From: Sulfoacidibacillus thermotolerans
Lineage (GTDB): Bacteria; Bacillota; Bacilli; Alicyclobacillales; SLC66
NCBI RefSeq assembly: GCF_003144315.1
Contig: NZ_MPDK01000002.1
Span: 62,001 to 126,000 of the forward strand
Length of the DNA: 64,000 nt
Reading direction: 5' to 3'
The number at the start of each line of letters is the position of its first letter. Within the stretch, counting starts at the first letter, position 1. The notes below the pieces were generated by a model, which was not told the origin of the DNA, searched no databases, and saw only the letters and a list, made by a program, of their open reading frames with translations. Positions 8,464 through 17,003 of this stretch are shown here, piece after piece. The translations under genes and the position numbers were made by a program.

Positions 8464-9804
8464 GTGGCGCGTTTGTTTGGAACAGATGGCGTTCGAGGAG
8501 TTGCTAATCGCGATTTGACTCCCGAACTCGCATTTCAGTTAGGATTTGCCGCAGCTCGGGTACTTTGGCGAGAGCAAACGGACCCTTTTTTTGCGGTCGG
8601 AAAAGATACGCGCTATTCAGGGGATTTGCTTGAGACAGCACTTATTTCAGGTGTGTTAAGCGCTGGGGTTGACGTCGTGCAATTGGGGATACTCCCCACC
8701 CCCGGAGTAGCCTATTTGACTCGTTCGATGGGGGCTACGGCAGGGGTGATGATTTCAGCCTCACACAATCCTATGCAAGATAATGGGATTAAATTTTTTG
8801 GTGCGGATGGGTTTAAACTGCTTGATGCGATTGAAGATGAGATTGCGGCTGAGTTGGGAGTGATGGCTCCAAATGATCGGCCAATTGGTGCGTCGATCGG
8901 GCGGATACGGCGACATCATCATGGACTGAAAGATTATGTAGAGTTTTTAAAAGGGACTGTACGGCATCGGTTTGATGGGATGAAGATAGCTGTCGATGCG
9001 GCAAATGGTGCGGCTTTTGCGATGGCGGCAGAGGTTTTACGCGATTTGGGGGCAGAGGTAAAGCTTTATTTTGCTGAGCCAGATGGGACGAATATCAATG
9101 TGAATTGTGGTTCGACGCATCCAGAGACGATTGCTCGCTTGGTGAAAGAGACAGGTGCAGACGTGGGTTTGGCTTTTGATGGAGACGCGGATCGATTGAT
9201 CGCAGTTGATGAACAGGGGCAAATCGTTGACGGTGATCGCATTATGTTGATTTGCGCATTGGACATGGCAAAGCGCAAAACACTTGTGAACAATACGGTC
9301 GTAACTACGGTAATGAGTAATTACGGATTTGTAAAGGCGTCTCGCCAGCATGGGTTGCAACTTGTACGGACAGCGGTTGGTGATCGCTATGTGATGGAAG
9401 CCATGCGTGAAGGTGGTTATGTTCTCGGGGGCGAACAGTCTGGACATGTGATTTTTCTACAGCACAATACAACTGGTGATGGGGTACTCACTGCTTTGCA
9501 ATTACTCGATGTCATGATGGGCGCGAAGCAACGGTTGAGTGAGCTAGCCTCGGTCATGCGTTCATATCCACAGGTGCTTGTAAATGTCCGTGTACAAGAT
9601 AAGGTGGCCTGGCGCAATAATGCTGCAATCGCTGCGGCTATTTTACAGGTTGAAGAGCAATTAGGCGATGATGGTCGCGTGCTTGTACGTGAGTCTGGCA
9701 CGGAGCCGATTGTTCGTGTGATGGTAGAGGGCCCGCAAGAAGAGGCAGTAACGGCCTATGCGGAATCGATTGTTTCAATTGTCAAGCGGGAACTTGGCGC
9801 GTGA
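8464..9804 (+). CDS. glmM: Phosphoglucosamine mutase GlmM
   Basis: Interconverts glucosamine-6-phosphate and glucosamine-1-phosphate on the way to UDP-GlcNAc. The phosphoserine loop is ISASHNPMQDNGIKF, the metal loop FDGDADR, the sugar-binding loop GGEQSGH and the phosphate-binding RESGTEPIVRVMVEG; all are intact. GTG at 8464 is chosen because AGGAGA lies seven bases upstream and the protein then begins VARLFGTDGVRG as in the family; total 446 residues. A 172-base gap separates it from cdaR with no obvious terminator. Confidence 0.96.
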   Translation: MARLFGTDGVRGVANRDLTPELAFQLGFAAARVLWREQTDPFFAVGKDTRYSGDLLETALISGVLSAGVDVVQLGILPTPGVAYLTRSMGATAGVMISASHNPMQDNGIKFFGADGFKLLDAIEDEIAAELGVMAPNDRPIGASIGRIRRHHHGLKDYVEFLKGTVRHRFDGMKIAVDAANGAAFAMAAEVLRDLGAEVKLYFAEPDGTNINVNCGSTHPETIARLVKETGADVGLAFDGDADRLIAVDEQGQIVDGDRIMLICALDMAKRKTLVNNTVVTTVMSNYGFVKASRQHGLQLVRTAVGDRYVMEAMREGGYVLGGEQSGHVIFLQHNTTGDGVLTALQLLDVMMGAKQRLSELASVMRSYPQVLVNVRVQDKVAWRNNAAIAAAILQVEEQLGDDGRVLVRESGTEPIVRVMVEGPQEEAVTAYAESIVSIVKRELGA

Positions 9805-9831
9805 GGGAGTAGTAGGAAGGAAAGGAGGTGA

Positions 9832-9927
9832 ATGTGGGCGAAACGGTGGGGAGGAAAGTCTTGGTTTTCGAAAGCGCCAGAACTGTCTACATGTGAAGCG
9901 TGTGACAGTGGACGCGGTGGAGGTTAG
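9832..9927 (+). CDS. Possible 31-codon ORF running into the glmS ribozyme
   Basis: ATG at 9832 follows AAAGGAGGTGA and opens a frame of 31 codons beginning MWAKRWGGKSWF with a CEAC motif, stopping at TAG 9925-9927. The second half lies inside the glmS ribozyme core, including the cleavage site. Translation would compete with ribozyme folding. The ribosome binding site is strong though very close to the ATG. It may equally be a chance ORF, as the overlapping part is constrained by RNA structure. Confidence 0.22.
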   Translation: MWAKRWGGKSWFSKAPELSTCEACDSGRGGG

Positions 9928-10040
9928 CGAAAGATTCGGCGGGTGCCTCCCGATGTGATCCGCATTGTTACGGTGAGCCGCAAAACTGTGGGGTGACCTA
10001 CACGACAAAGGCGAGTCAGGATGATTTCTTCATGAATAAT
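9873..10040 (+). ncRNA. glmS ribozyme/riboswitch
   Basis: Self-cleaving RNA that uses glucosamine-6-phosphate as cofactor and lowers glmS mRNA. The conserved 5' core AGCGCCAGAAC starts at 9873, with cleavage expected between A9873 and G9874. Stem P1 is formed by ACTGTC (9882-9887) and GACAGT (9904-9909). The next conserved block reads GTGGACGCGGTGGAGGTTAG, followed by CGAAAGATTCGGCGGGTGCC and TCCCG, as in Bacillus ribozymes. The 3' P3/P4 part extends to roughly 10040; that edge is approximate. It fills the 340-base gap between glmM and glmS and is placed exactly where Bacillota carry it. Confidence 0.93.
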
Positions 10041-10143
10041 TGAACATACCCAACCTCCGTTTTCGCGACGTGGACATCACGTAGAAGTGATTGCGCTTTA
10101 CGGCGCTCACGGTGTATCAATTTGAATGGAGGTATGGGCAAAT

Positions 10144-11973
10144 ATGTGTGGGATTGTCGGGTATATTGGAAAACAAGACGCTCAATCTATTTTGTTAAAT
10201 GGATTAGGTAAACTGGAATATCGCGGATATGATTCCGCGGGGGTTGCGATTGAAACGGGGTCGGAACTGCGAATAGAGAAATCTGTCGGCCGTTTAGCTG
10301 TGCTTACAGATCGTCTGTCGATGTCCCCGATTCTAGGCACGGTAGGCATTGGACATACGCGGTGGGCGACGCACGGGCGTCCTTCGGATGCAAATGCGCA
10401 TCCGCATACTGCTTGTGATCAAGAATTTGCTGTGGTACACAACGGAATTATAGAAAACTATTTGCAACTTCGCGAACGACTATTGGCCCAAGGCCATCGT
10501 TTTACTTCAGAGACAGATACAGAAGTGGTCGCACATTTACTTGAAGAATATTGGACAGGGGATTTATTGTCTACTGTGTTGCGGGTCTTAAAAGACATTC
10601 GCGGGGCGTATTCACTTGCGATTCTCACACGTAAAGATCCTGCAAAGATCATCGCTGTTCGGAAACACTCGCCGCTTGTTGTAGGATTTGGCGAAGGGGA
10701 GCAGTTTTTAGCGTCAGATATTCCAGCGCTGCTTGATTATACGCGCGAGATGCATATTTTGGAAGAAGGGCAAATTGCCGTTTTGACCGCAAGCGGGATT
10801 GACTTTTTTGATTTAGATGGGCACCCGATGACTGTGGAACCGTTTCTTGTTACATGGGATGCACAAGCGGCAGAAAAGGGTGGCTATGCACACTACATGC
10901 AAAAGGAGATTTACGAGCAACCCAAGGCAGTTCGTGATACGCTTAGTGGTCGGGTGACGGAAGACGGCACGCGCGTAGTGCTTTCTGAACTTGGTTGGAC
11001 GGAAGATCTTATCAAACAGATCGATCGTATTCACATCGTTGCTTGTGGGACCTCTTATCACGCCGGGCTCGTCGGAAAAGCGGCGATTGAAAAACTCGCA
11101 CGCATTCCTGTCGATGTGGAAGTTGCTTCTGAATATCGGTATCGCGATCCAATCGTTTCGCGAAATACATTGATTGTCGTCATCTCACAATCTGGTGAGA
11201 CTGCAGATACACTTGCTGCGCTTCGTAACGCCAAAGCACTGGGAAATCGCGTGTTGGCCATTACAAATGTCGTGGGGAGTTCAGTAGCGCGTGAGGCGGA
11301 CGATGTGATCATCACGTGGGCGGGTCCGGAAATTTCTGTCGCATCGACGAAGGCGTATACCACTCAGCTTGTCGCTTTGTATTTATTTGCGATTTATCTT
11401 GGACAGACGCTTCAGACGATCGCGCAAGATGCGGTCACCACCTATGTGCGAGAGTTGCAGGCACTGCCGCAAAAACTTGACGAGGTTTTGCAATCAGCTC
11501 CTCAGATCGAAGAAATTGCCCGCGCCTTTGCGGTTTGGGATGACGCTTTTTTCTTAGGTCGTGGGATTGATTATTATGTTGCGCTCGAAGGGGCTTTAAA
11601 GTATAAAGAAATCTCTTATATCCACGCTGAAGCGTATCCGGCTGGGGAATTAAAACACGGGACGCTCGCACTGATTGTGGATCATGTGCCGGTCATTGCT
11701 CTGGTAACTCAAGATGAGCTATACGAGAAGTCACTGAGCAACATTAAAGAAGTAAAAGCACGAGATGCTTATGTGCTTGGCATTGCTTGGGCCGGCGATG
11801 AAGAAATTGCAAAGTCAGTAGATCGCGTGTTATACGTCCCACGTACATTGCCGTTTTTCGCGCCGATCATGCTGATTGCACCTCTGCAATTACTTGCTTA
11901 TTATGCATCTGTGGCGCGTGGCAATGACGTTGATAAGCCACGAAACCTCGCAAAGAGTGTGACTGTGGAATAA
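10144..11973 (+). CDS. glmS: Glutamine-fructose-6-phosphate aminotransferase GlmS
   Basis: Makes glucosamine-6-phosphate from fructose-6-phosphate and glutamine. The start MCGIVGYIG places the catalytic Cys directly after the initiator Met, which fixes the start at ATG 10144 (GGAGGT ten bases upstream). The N-terminal Ntn glutaminase domain (1-240) contains RWATHG and HNGIIENY; two SIS domains follow with CGTSYHAGL and SQSGETADT, and the C-terminus ends DKPRNLAKSVTVE. Length 609, as expected. Expression is controlled by the ribozyme in its leader. Confidence 0.97.
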   Translation: MCGIVGYIGKQDAQSILLNGLGKLEYRGYDSAGVAIETGSELRIEKSVGRLAVLTDRLSMSPILGTVGIGHTRWATHGRPSDANAHPHTACDQEFAVVHNGIIENYLQLRERLLAQGHRFTSETDTEVVAHLLEEYWTGDLLSTVLRVLKDIRGAYSLAILTRKDPAKIIAVRKHSPLVVGFGEGEQFLASDIPALLDYTREMHILEEGQIAVLTASGIDFFDLDGHPMTVEPFLVTWDAQAAEKGGYAHYMQKEIYEQPKAVRDTLSGRVTEDGTRVVLSELGWTEDLIKQIDRIHIVACGTSYHAGLVGKAAIEKLARIPVDVEVASEYRYRDPIVSRNTLIVVISQSGETADTLAALRNAKALGNRVLAITNVVGSSVAREADDVIITWAGPEISVASTKAYTTQLVALYLFAIYLGQTLQTIAQDAVTTYVRELQALPQKLDEVLQSAPQIEEIARAFAVWDDAFFLGRGIDYYVALEGALKYKEISYIHAEAYPAGELKHGTLALIVDHVPVIALVTQDELYEKSLSNIKEVKARDAYVLGIAWAGDEEIAKSVDRVLYVPRTLPFFAPIMLIAPLQLLAYYASVARGNDVDKPRNLAKSVTVE

Positions 11974-12012
11974 AAAGTAAGGGTACACTTCCAAAATTGG
12001 CAGTAGAAATGC

Positions 12013-12035
12013 TGTTTTTCATTAAAAACATTTTT
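12013..12035 (+). terminator. AT-rich hairpin with T-run downstream of glmS
   Basis: Arms TGTTTTT (12013-12019) and AAAAACA (12024-12030) with loop CATT, followed by TTTTT. The stem is weak in GC but in the right place, 40 bases after the glmS stop. Confidence 0.5.
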
Positions 12036-12038
12036 ATC

Positions 12039-12082
12039 GCACAGGCGAAGATCAGGTGGAAAGCCTAGATATGAGCCTGTGC
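12039..12082 (+). other. Structured leader or second terminator before the COG4705 gene
   Basis: Arms GCACAGGC (12039-12046) and GCCTGTGC (12075-12082) enclose an inner stem ATCAGG/CCTAGAT (one bulged A) with loop TGGAAAG; TTTTA follows. It ends 26 bases before the next ATG. It could be an intrinsic terminator for glmS or a small regulatory leader for the downstream membrane protein/pyrophosphatase pair; no known riboswitch consensus was matched by eye. Confidence 0.45.
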
Positions 12083-12108
12083 TTTTATAGAGAGGGAAGA
12101 GTGAATCC

Positions 12109-12942
12109 ATGAATAGGTCCTCATCCGTTACTTCGGCCCGCAGGCAACGGATTTTGAGTAAGGTCCCAGAAATCACAGCGTACTTTTGGATCATTAAGTT
12201 GTTGACGACGGCGATGGGGGAGGCGACCTCAGACTATCTTGTTTACCATATCAATCCTTACGTTGCGGTAGTGTTAGGGGGCATCGGGTTTATCGCATCG
12301 CTCATGTTGCAGTTTGCGGTTCGACGTTATGTGGCGTGGATTTACTGGCTTTTAGTCGTTATGGTTGCCGTTTTTGGTACAATGGTTGCAGATGCAATAC
12401 ACGTTGTATTAGGAGTACCCTATGCGGTTTCAACCATTGCTTTTGCTGTTGTTTTAACCGTGGTACTTTCCAGTTGGTATCGCGTGGAGAAAACGCTCTC
12501 TATACATAGTATTCATACGCGGCGCCGTGAAATGTTTTATTGGGCGACTGTTCTTGCTACATTTGCACTGGGGACTGCGACGGGAGACATGACTGCAACG
12601 ACTTTGCATTTGGGATACCTTGCTTCGGGTGTGTTATTCACACTTTTATTTGTACTGCCTGCGCTGGGATATTGGCTATTTAGATTGAATGCGACTTTTT
12701 CTTTTTGGCTTGCTTATGTCATGACGCGGCCGCTTGGCGCATCTTTTGCTGACTTTTTCGGAATGCCGCGTGATGTCGGGGGGCTGGGTTATGGGAAAGG
12801 GATCGTGAGCATTGTCTTAACGATTTGTATTGTTTTACTCGTTGGCTATCTGACGGTGACGCGTAAGGACGTTTTGCAAGATCCTGGGACGCAAGTTCTT
12901 GAGGGATTGCACCATAAATCAGACGTGGAGAGTGCATTATGA
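12109..12942 (+). CDS. COG4705-like repeat-containing membrane protein, unknown function
   Basis: Polytopic membrane protein with eight or so helices. A motif of the form G-x4-D sits near the start of alternating helices and occurs four times: GEATSD, GTMVAD, GTATGD and GASFAD. This internal fourfold repeat is what I associate with the COG4705 'membrane-anchored protein' family, whose function is unknown to me. The acidic-glycine motifs inside membrane segments suggest ion or small-solute handling. Its stop overlaps the ATG of ppaC (ATGA at 12939-12942), so the two are translationally coupled. Confidence 0.75.
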   Translation: MNRSSSVTSARRQRILSKVPEITAYFWIIKLLTTAMGEATSDYLVYHINPYVAVVLGGIGFIASLMLQFAVRRYVAWIYWLLVVMVAVFGTMVADAIHVVLGVPYAVSTIAFAVVLTVVLSSWYRVEKTLSIHSIHTRRREMFYWATVLATFALGTATGDMTATTLHLGYLASGVLFTLLFVLPALGYWLFRLNATFSFWLAYVMTRPLGASFADFFGMPRDVGGLGYGKGIVSIVLTICIVLLVGYLTVTRKDVLQDPGTQVLEGLHHKSDVESAL

Positions 12943-13871
12943 AAAAAATACTTATTTTTGGACATAAAAATCCCGATACAGATGCAATCTGCTCTGCATT
13001 GGCTTATGCGGAATTGAAAATTGCATTAGGTTGGCTGGTTGAGCCTGTACGTCTTGGGAAAGTAAATGCAGAAACGCAGTATGCGTTGGACTATTTTCGG
13101 GTCACGGAACCAAGAATGGTGGAGACAGTTTCAAACGAAGTGGAAGACGTGATTTTGGTTGATCATAACGAAAGGCAGCAAAGTGCCGCTGACATCGAAA
13201 AAGTCCGCGTGCTTGAAGTGATTGATCATCACCGCATTGCAAACTTTGAGACAAGTAACCCGCTGTTTTATCGGGCCGAACCTGTAGGTTGCACGGCGAC
13301 GATCGTAAAAAAACTATATAAAGAACATGGAGTTACCATCCGCAAAGAGATCGCTGGACTCATGGCTTCGGCCATCATTTCTGACACCCTGCTCTTAAAA
13401 TCTCCGACATGTACAGAAGAAGATGTCATCGCGGCACGTGAATTAGCTGAGATTGCGGAGATTGACCTTTCTGATTACGGGTTGCAGTTTTTAAAGGCTG
13501 GAGCTGACCTTGCGAAGAAGAGTATTGATGAACTGATTTCCTTAGATGCGAAGGAGTTTTCCATGGGTGATTATAAAGTCATCATTGCGCAAGTGAATGC
13601 GGTTGATGTACATGATGTTTTCAATCGTCAGGCAGAGTTAGAAGAGGCGCTCAACAAGAAGATTGCCGACGATCGATTAGATTTATTTATGTTTGTGGTG
13701 ACGGATATTTTGAACAATGATTCGACGGTACTTGCGCTTGGCAAAGAAGTACGTGCTGTGGAACAGACGTTTCATGTGACTTTGATAGACAATAAGGCAT
13801 TCTTACCGGGAGTTGTTTCCCGTAAAAAACAAGTCGTTCCGCAATTGACGCACGTGTTTGAGACGTATTAG
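12939..13871 (+). CDS. ppaC: Manganese-dependent inorganic pyrophosphatase (family II)
   Basis: Cytosolic DHH-superfamily enzyme hydrolysing pyrophosphate. Motifs [23 protein letters not shown] and VIDHHRI (the DHH motif) supply the Mn ligands; DHHA2 domain occupies the C-terminal third, with the substrate-binding [10 protein letters not shown] at the end. Length 310 is standard and no CBS insert is present. Overlapped by the upstream COG4705-like gene. Confidence 0.95.
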   Translation: MKKILIFGHKNPDTDAICSALAYAELKIALGWLVEPVRLGKVNAETQYALDYFRVTEPRMVETVSNEVEDVILVDHNERQQSAADIEKVRVLEVIDHHRIANFETSNPLFYRAEPVGCTATIVKKLYKEHGVTIRKEIAGLMASAIISDTLLLKSPTCTEEDVIAARELAEIAEIDLSDYGLQFLKAGADLAKKSIDELISLDAKEFSMGDYKVIIAQVNAVDVHDVFNRQAELEEALNKKIADDRLDLFMFVVTDILNNDSTVLALGKEVRAVEQTFHVTLIDNKAFLPGVVSRKKQVVPQLTHVFETY

Positions 13872-13923
13872 AAAAAGACTTGACAGACTTATCGTAACAG
13901 AGACTGTTTGAATACGGTTTTTG

Positions 13924-14235
13924 CTATTGGTGATCGTGTACACGATGGCCGCAATGAGGGCAGTAGCTCCAACCAGGTTGGAGCTTTCCATGGCAGATGC
14001 TGCATCGGGAGGTGAAGGGGGGCGTTTGCAAGAAACGAAAATAGAGAAGCAAAAATATGCAACCAAGTGTGATGCCTCCCCGCATCACAATGTGCATGAT
14101 GAGGATTGCTGTCATTGGCATGGAATCCATCGAATTCATCATTGACATAGAATGCAGACCCAGTCCCGCGCTGAATAGAAATGCTGAACCGAATAAAATC
14201 AAGAGTATTGCAATAAACCAACTTGTACGTTTCAT
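13924..14235 (-). CDS. Small membrane protein with C-terminal zinc ribbon
   Basis: 103 residues: two hydrophobic helices (FIAILLILFGSAFLFSAGLGL and GGITLGCIFLLLYF) joined by a Met-rich loop (MSMMNSMDSMPMT), then a zinc ribbon CSICHGK...CPHCGH at the C-terminus. Family not recognised beyond 'zinc ribbon membrane protein'. Its ATG overlaps the stop of the histidine kinase remnant (ATGA), so it was the last gene of the sensor-kinase operon and may now lack its normal promoter. Confidence 0.75.
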   Translation of the reverse strand: MKRTSWFIAILLILFGSAFLFSAGLGLHSMSMMNSMDSMPMTAILIMHIVMRGGITLGCIFLLLYFRFLQTPPFTSRCSICHGKLQPGWSYCPHCGHRVHDHQ

Positions 14236-14935
14236 TCTCGTTCCTCTTTCGAATCGATGGAGTTGCCATGTTTTTCGTTTCGCTTTAGGAGATCTTTAGC
14301 ATGCACAGCGGGCATGCGCAGGCGAATGCTTGTCCCTTTTCCTGGTGTGCTTTGTGCTTGTACAGTCCCACCGAGTAGTTCGACAATGCGTTTCACAATA
14401 GGGAGTCCTAACCCACTTCCCCCTGCTGTACGTGATCGGGATTTTTCGGCTCGATAAAAACGTTCCCAGATGTGGGGCAAGTCTGTTTCGGAAATCCCGA
14501 TTCCATTATCAGTTACTTGAATTTCTAGAATCCCTCTGGTTTCCACAACGGTAACACGTACTTGTCCTCCAGCTTTTGTATAACGAATCGCATTGTCAAT
14601 GAGGTTGAAGACTACTTGCTCAATGCGCACTGGATCAAGTTGAAGGAGGTGTTCCACTTCAAGGTCAAACTCTAAATCGATTTCTTTTTGTGCAGCCTGG
14701 GGCTCAATGTGAGTGCCTACTCTCTGGATCAGTTCTACTATATTTGTGGGAATGCGTTCAATCTTTAGAACTCCTTCTTCAGCTTGAGCCAAATCAAATA
14801 GGTTCCGGATGAGTGTTTCAATGCGATCAGATTCCTCATAAATGATGCTGATGTATTTGCTTTGCTCGTCGGGAGATTTTGCGAGTCCTTCCTTAAGGAC
14901 TTGGGCGTATCCATGGATGTAGCTAAGTGGGGTTC
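14232..14935 (-). pseudogene. Sensor histidine kinase, 5' part lost at IS junction
   Basis: The frame runs from the transposon edge at about 14935 to the stop at 14232. It begins ..TPLSYIHGYAQVL, i.e. directly after the phospho-acceptor His of an HELRTPLS box, so the catalytic His, sensor and membrane parts are gone. What remains is the second half of HisKA and a complete HATPase_c domain (DNAIRYTKAGG, VTDNGIGI, GGSGLGLPIVKRI). A TTG at 14792 could start a 186-residue ATPase fragment. The missing half was not found elsewhere in the window. No response regulator is adjacent. Confidence 0.88.
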
Positions 14936-15090
14936 CTGAACCTCCCCATGGCTAAAGCCAAGGGGTTCTAAAAGCCTATACCTTTGCACTCTCGCAGGCT
15001 CTCGCGTTGACTTGCGCCATCACTACAACATCCCGCGCCTCATGTTTAGGCAGACTTTCTTTTTCGAACGACCCGCTCTGACTCCGATAC
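14936..15090 (-). ncRNA. Putative omega RNA (TnpB guide RNA) region
   Basis: TnpB proteins use a guide RNA made from the 3' end of tnpB and the right end of the element, with the guide taken from the flank just outside. By position this covers roughly 15090 to 14936 on the minus strand, ending in the right-end hairpin; the guide would begin GAACCCCACTTAGC from the kinase remnant. Assigned from family knowledge and location; the 5' limit is arbitrary. Confidence 0.4.
14944..14965 (-). repeat. IS right-end hairpin
   Basis: CCCC-a-TGGC, loop TAAA, GCCA-a-GGGG: two nested arms with symmetrical single-base interruptions, eight to twelve bases inside the right tip. Same design as the left-end hairpin and as IS608-type ends. 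Confidence 0.8.
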
Positions 15091-16631
15091 GTTCCGAAGG
15101 AGGAAGGCGCTGGCCTTCCACTCGCAGGTTGGTTGTACGCCTGTTGCCAAGCCGTCCGCAGGAGCGGTTCCGCACCCTGCCAATGCTCGTAGGCACTAGC
15201 CGCTTGCAGGCGTTCGTTCTCCACATGCTTTGCGAGATACGCGCTGAACAGGTCTCGTTGCATGACCACACCACAATCACAGGCATGGACACGCTCGGAT
15301 AACCGTTTTTTGTGCCTTTGTCCGCAAAGACACACTTGGGACAATGCGGTGTGGTACGTGCTGAATTTCTCCACGCCCCCGCCAGCACTTTCAGCCTTGC
15401 GGGTGAGGATGGAAAGAAACAGCTTGGGCGCCCTCACACCAATAGAACGGCCAAACATCTTCTGAAACGCTTTATAGCTGAGTTTTTCCGTGTTGATTCG
15501 AGTGCCAATGGCGATTACCTGATTCGCTAATTGTCCATGTAGTGTTTTCCGATGGGCTGTTTCCCGACGATGCAGTTCCCTGAGTACCGCTTCGGTTTCT
15601 AATTGATGGCGACTTTTCTTCGTTGGGTGTTTCCCTTTGATGGCACGTTCTTTTTCATCGTAGCATTCAGGGTTGTTGGCACGGCGCTGGCGGTCTTGCT
15701 TGCGCTGCAACCGACGAATCTTCTTGTGGTCTCTCACCACTTCATCCGCAAATCGCGTGAGCGTTGCTTGGGTATTACCGACAATAGCGATCGTAGACGG
15801 CCCAATATCTAGCCCTACCGTCTCGTTGCCAATGGGATGAGTGCGCTCGCCTTTTTCATTCCGTTTGACATACGGAACACCTTCGCAGACAAGTTGCGCG
15901 TAGTAGCGGGAATGTCCGTGAATATCTTTTCTTACCAAGCGAACGTATTTGACACGAGAGGATAGGCCATGCTGGATCACGGGATCGTGAGCCACGTCCG
16001 TGACCATCGGCAATTCAAGACCATTCCATAACACCCGATCTTCCCGCCAACGGATGCAAGCGGCGTTCGTCTTCCCTTCAAGGCTGTGCAATCCGCGTTT
16101 GCCTTTGAATCGCACCTTTCTGGCTTTGCCAAATGCGACCTTTTGCACTGCATCAAACGCACGATCCGCTAGTTTTTGTGCGACGTGAGAGTCCAAGTGA
16201 TCACCCAGCCATGTGGTACGCCGTATTTTATCCGCAAACGCTTCAAGGGCATAGGCGGAAAATCCGTGTGCTTGCCGGGCTGCCGCAAAGTGAGCCTGCC
16301 GCTCTTTTTTGTTCGAGCTTTTCTTGGCCTTCGTGTACCAGATAGATTGTCTGACAAGGGAGAGCCGTTTTCTGGCTTCACCCAACAACACATTATACAT
16401 TTGGCGTCCTGCTTCAAACCGTGCTTCTAATGTTCGTTCTTGGCGGCGCGTGACTCGCAGGGGGAATTCACACACAAAAGAGGGCGTCTGACTCTTCGAC
16501 TTCTTAGACGTTTTTTTGATTTTCGATGTACTGCTTGATGACGGCAAGTGGGGCACCTCCCACCGTGGAGACGAAATAGGAGTTTGTCCAAAGCGTTGGC
16601 AAGCGTTTTTTGATCCAAGGAAACTCTTCAC
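14976..16631 (-). CDS. tnpB: RNA-guided endonuclease TnpB (OrfB)
   Basis: RuvC-like nuclease of the IS605 group. Catalytic acidic residues are visible in three blocks: D275 in VGLDIGPSTIA, E382 in INTEKLSYKAF and D460 in QRDLFSAYLA. The zinc-binding pairs are CLC (434/436) and CDC (451/453). N-terminal OrfB helix-turn-helix region is present around residues 65-110, with a long basic linker and a ~90-residue tail beyond the last catalytic block. GTG 16631 is the longest start but overlaps tnpA by 128 bases; a start near 16470-16500 is more natural. No frameshift, so probably active. Confidence 0.9.
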   Translation of the reverse strand: MKSFLGSKNACQRFGQTPISSPRWEVPHLPSSSSTSKIKKTSKKSKSQTPSFVCEFPLRVTRRQERTLEARFEAGRQMYNVLLGEARKRLSLVRQSIWYTKAKKSSNKKERQAHFAAARQAHGFSAYALEAFADKIRRTTWLGDHLDSHVAQKLADRAFDAVQKVAFGKARKVRFKGKRGLHSLEGKTNAACIRWREDRVLWNGLELPMVTDVAHDPVIQHGLSSRVKYVRLVRKDIHGHSRYYAQLVCEGVPYVKRNEKGERTHPIGNETVGLDIGPSTIAIVGNTQATLTRFADEVVRDHKKIRRLQRKQDRQRRANNPECYDEKERAIKGKHPTKKSRHQLETEAVLRELHRRETAHRKTLHGQLANQVIAIGTRINTEKLSYKAFQKMFGRSIGVRAPKLFLSILTRKAESAGGGVEKFSTYHTALSQVCLCGQRHKKRLSERVHACDCGVVMQRDLFSAYLAKHVENERLQAASAYEHWQGAEPLLRTAWQQAYNQPASGRPAPSSFGTYRSQSGSFEKESLPKHEARDVVVMAQVNARACESAKV

Positions 16632-16896
16632 GCAAGTGATGGGAACTGCGCCCTTTCATCAAACGGATCAACCGGTGAATACCAAACTGGGGATCGACCT
16701 CGACTAAAAGGTGAACGTGATCTGGCATGACCTCAAGTTCGATGATGTCCGCTTGACGCTCTTCTGCCACTTCACGCAGGATCGCTTTTAGTCGTTCCTC
16801 CACTTCGCTGGTGAGTACGCGGCGACGATACTTCGGGCACCAAACGACATGGTATTTGCAAGAGTAGACGACGTTGTGATTGGATTTGTATTCCAT
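16504..16896 (-). CDS. tnpA: IS200-type transposase TnpA (HUH, Y1)
   Basis: Single-strand transposase of 130 residues, a normal length. The HUH metal motif is DHVHLLV (His60 and His62) and the catalytic tyrosine is Tyr123 in KQYIENQ. The start MEYKSNHNVVYSCKYHVVWCPKYRR is canonical. It is the upstream gene of the element, transcribed towards tnpB. Intact, so the element could be mobile. Confidence 0.95.
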   Translation of the reverse strand: MEYKSNHNVVYSCKYHVVWCPKYRRRVLTSEVEERLKAILREVAEERQADIIELEVMPDHVHLLVEVDPQFGIHRLIRLMKGRSSHHLREEFPWIKKRLPTLWTNSYFVSTVGGAPLAVIKQYIENQKNV

Positions 16897-16973
16897 AAGA
16901 ATAGTATATCACAACAATCTATCTAATGCGATTGAAAAGACAAAAGATTCGCCTAGTGGCGAGCGCCTTATAT

Positions 16974-16994
16974 CCCCAGTGCTAAAGCACGGGG
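16974..16994 (-). repeat. IS left-end hairpin
   Basis: CCCC-a-GTGC, loop TAAA, GCAC-GGGG, about ten bases inside the left tip and about 80 bases upstream of tnpA. Recognised by TnpA in this family. Confidence 0.8.
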
Positions 16995-17003
16995 CTTTAC
17001 GGC

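Larger units (their letters stand above)
14936..17003 (-). mobile_element. IS200/IS605-family element with tnpA and tnpB
   Basis: About 2.07 kb, reading right to left: left end near 17003, tnpA, tnpB, right end near 14936. Both ends carry subterminal hairpins as usual for this family, which lacks inverted repeats. Edges were set from where the flanking genes stop matching and from alignment with a miniature copy at 54226-54303 (shared GTAAAGC at the left end and TCAG at the right end); they are good to a few bases. Both transposon proteins look intact. The two flanks belong to different genes, so this copy marks a rearrangement. Confidence 0.9.

Noticed and set aside
12000-12108. yybP-ykoY (Mn) or fluoride riboswitch before the COG4705/ppaC pair
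   Set aside because: Gene context would suit both, but conserved loops of either RNA are not present.
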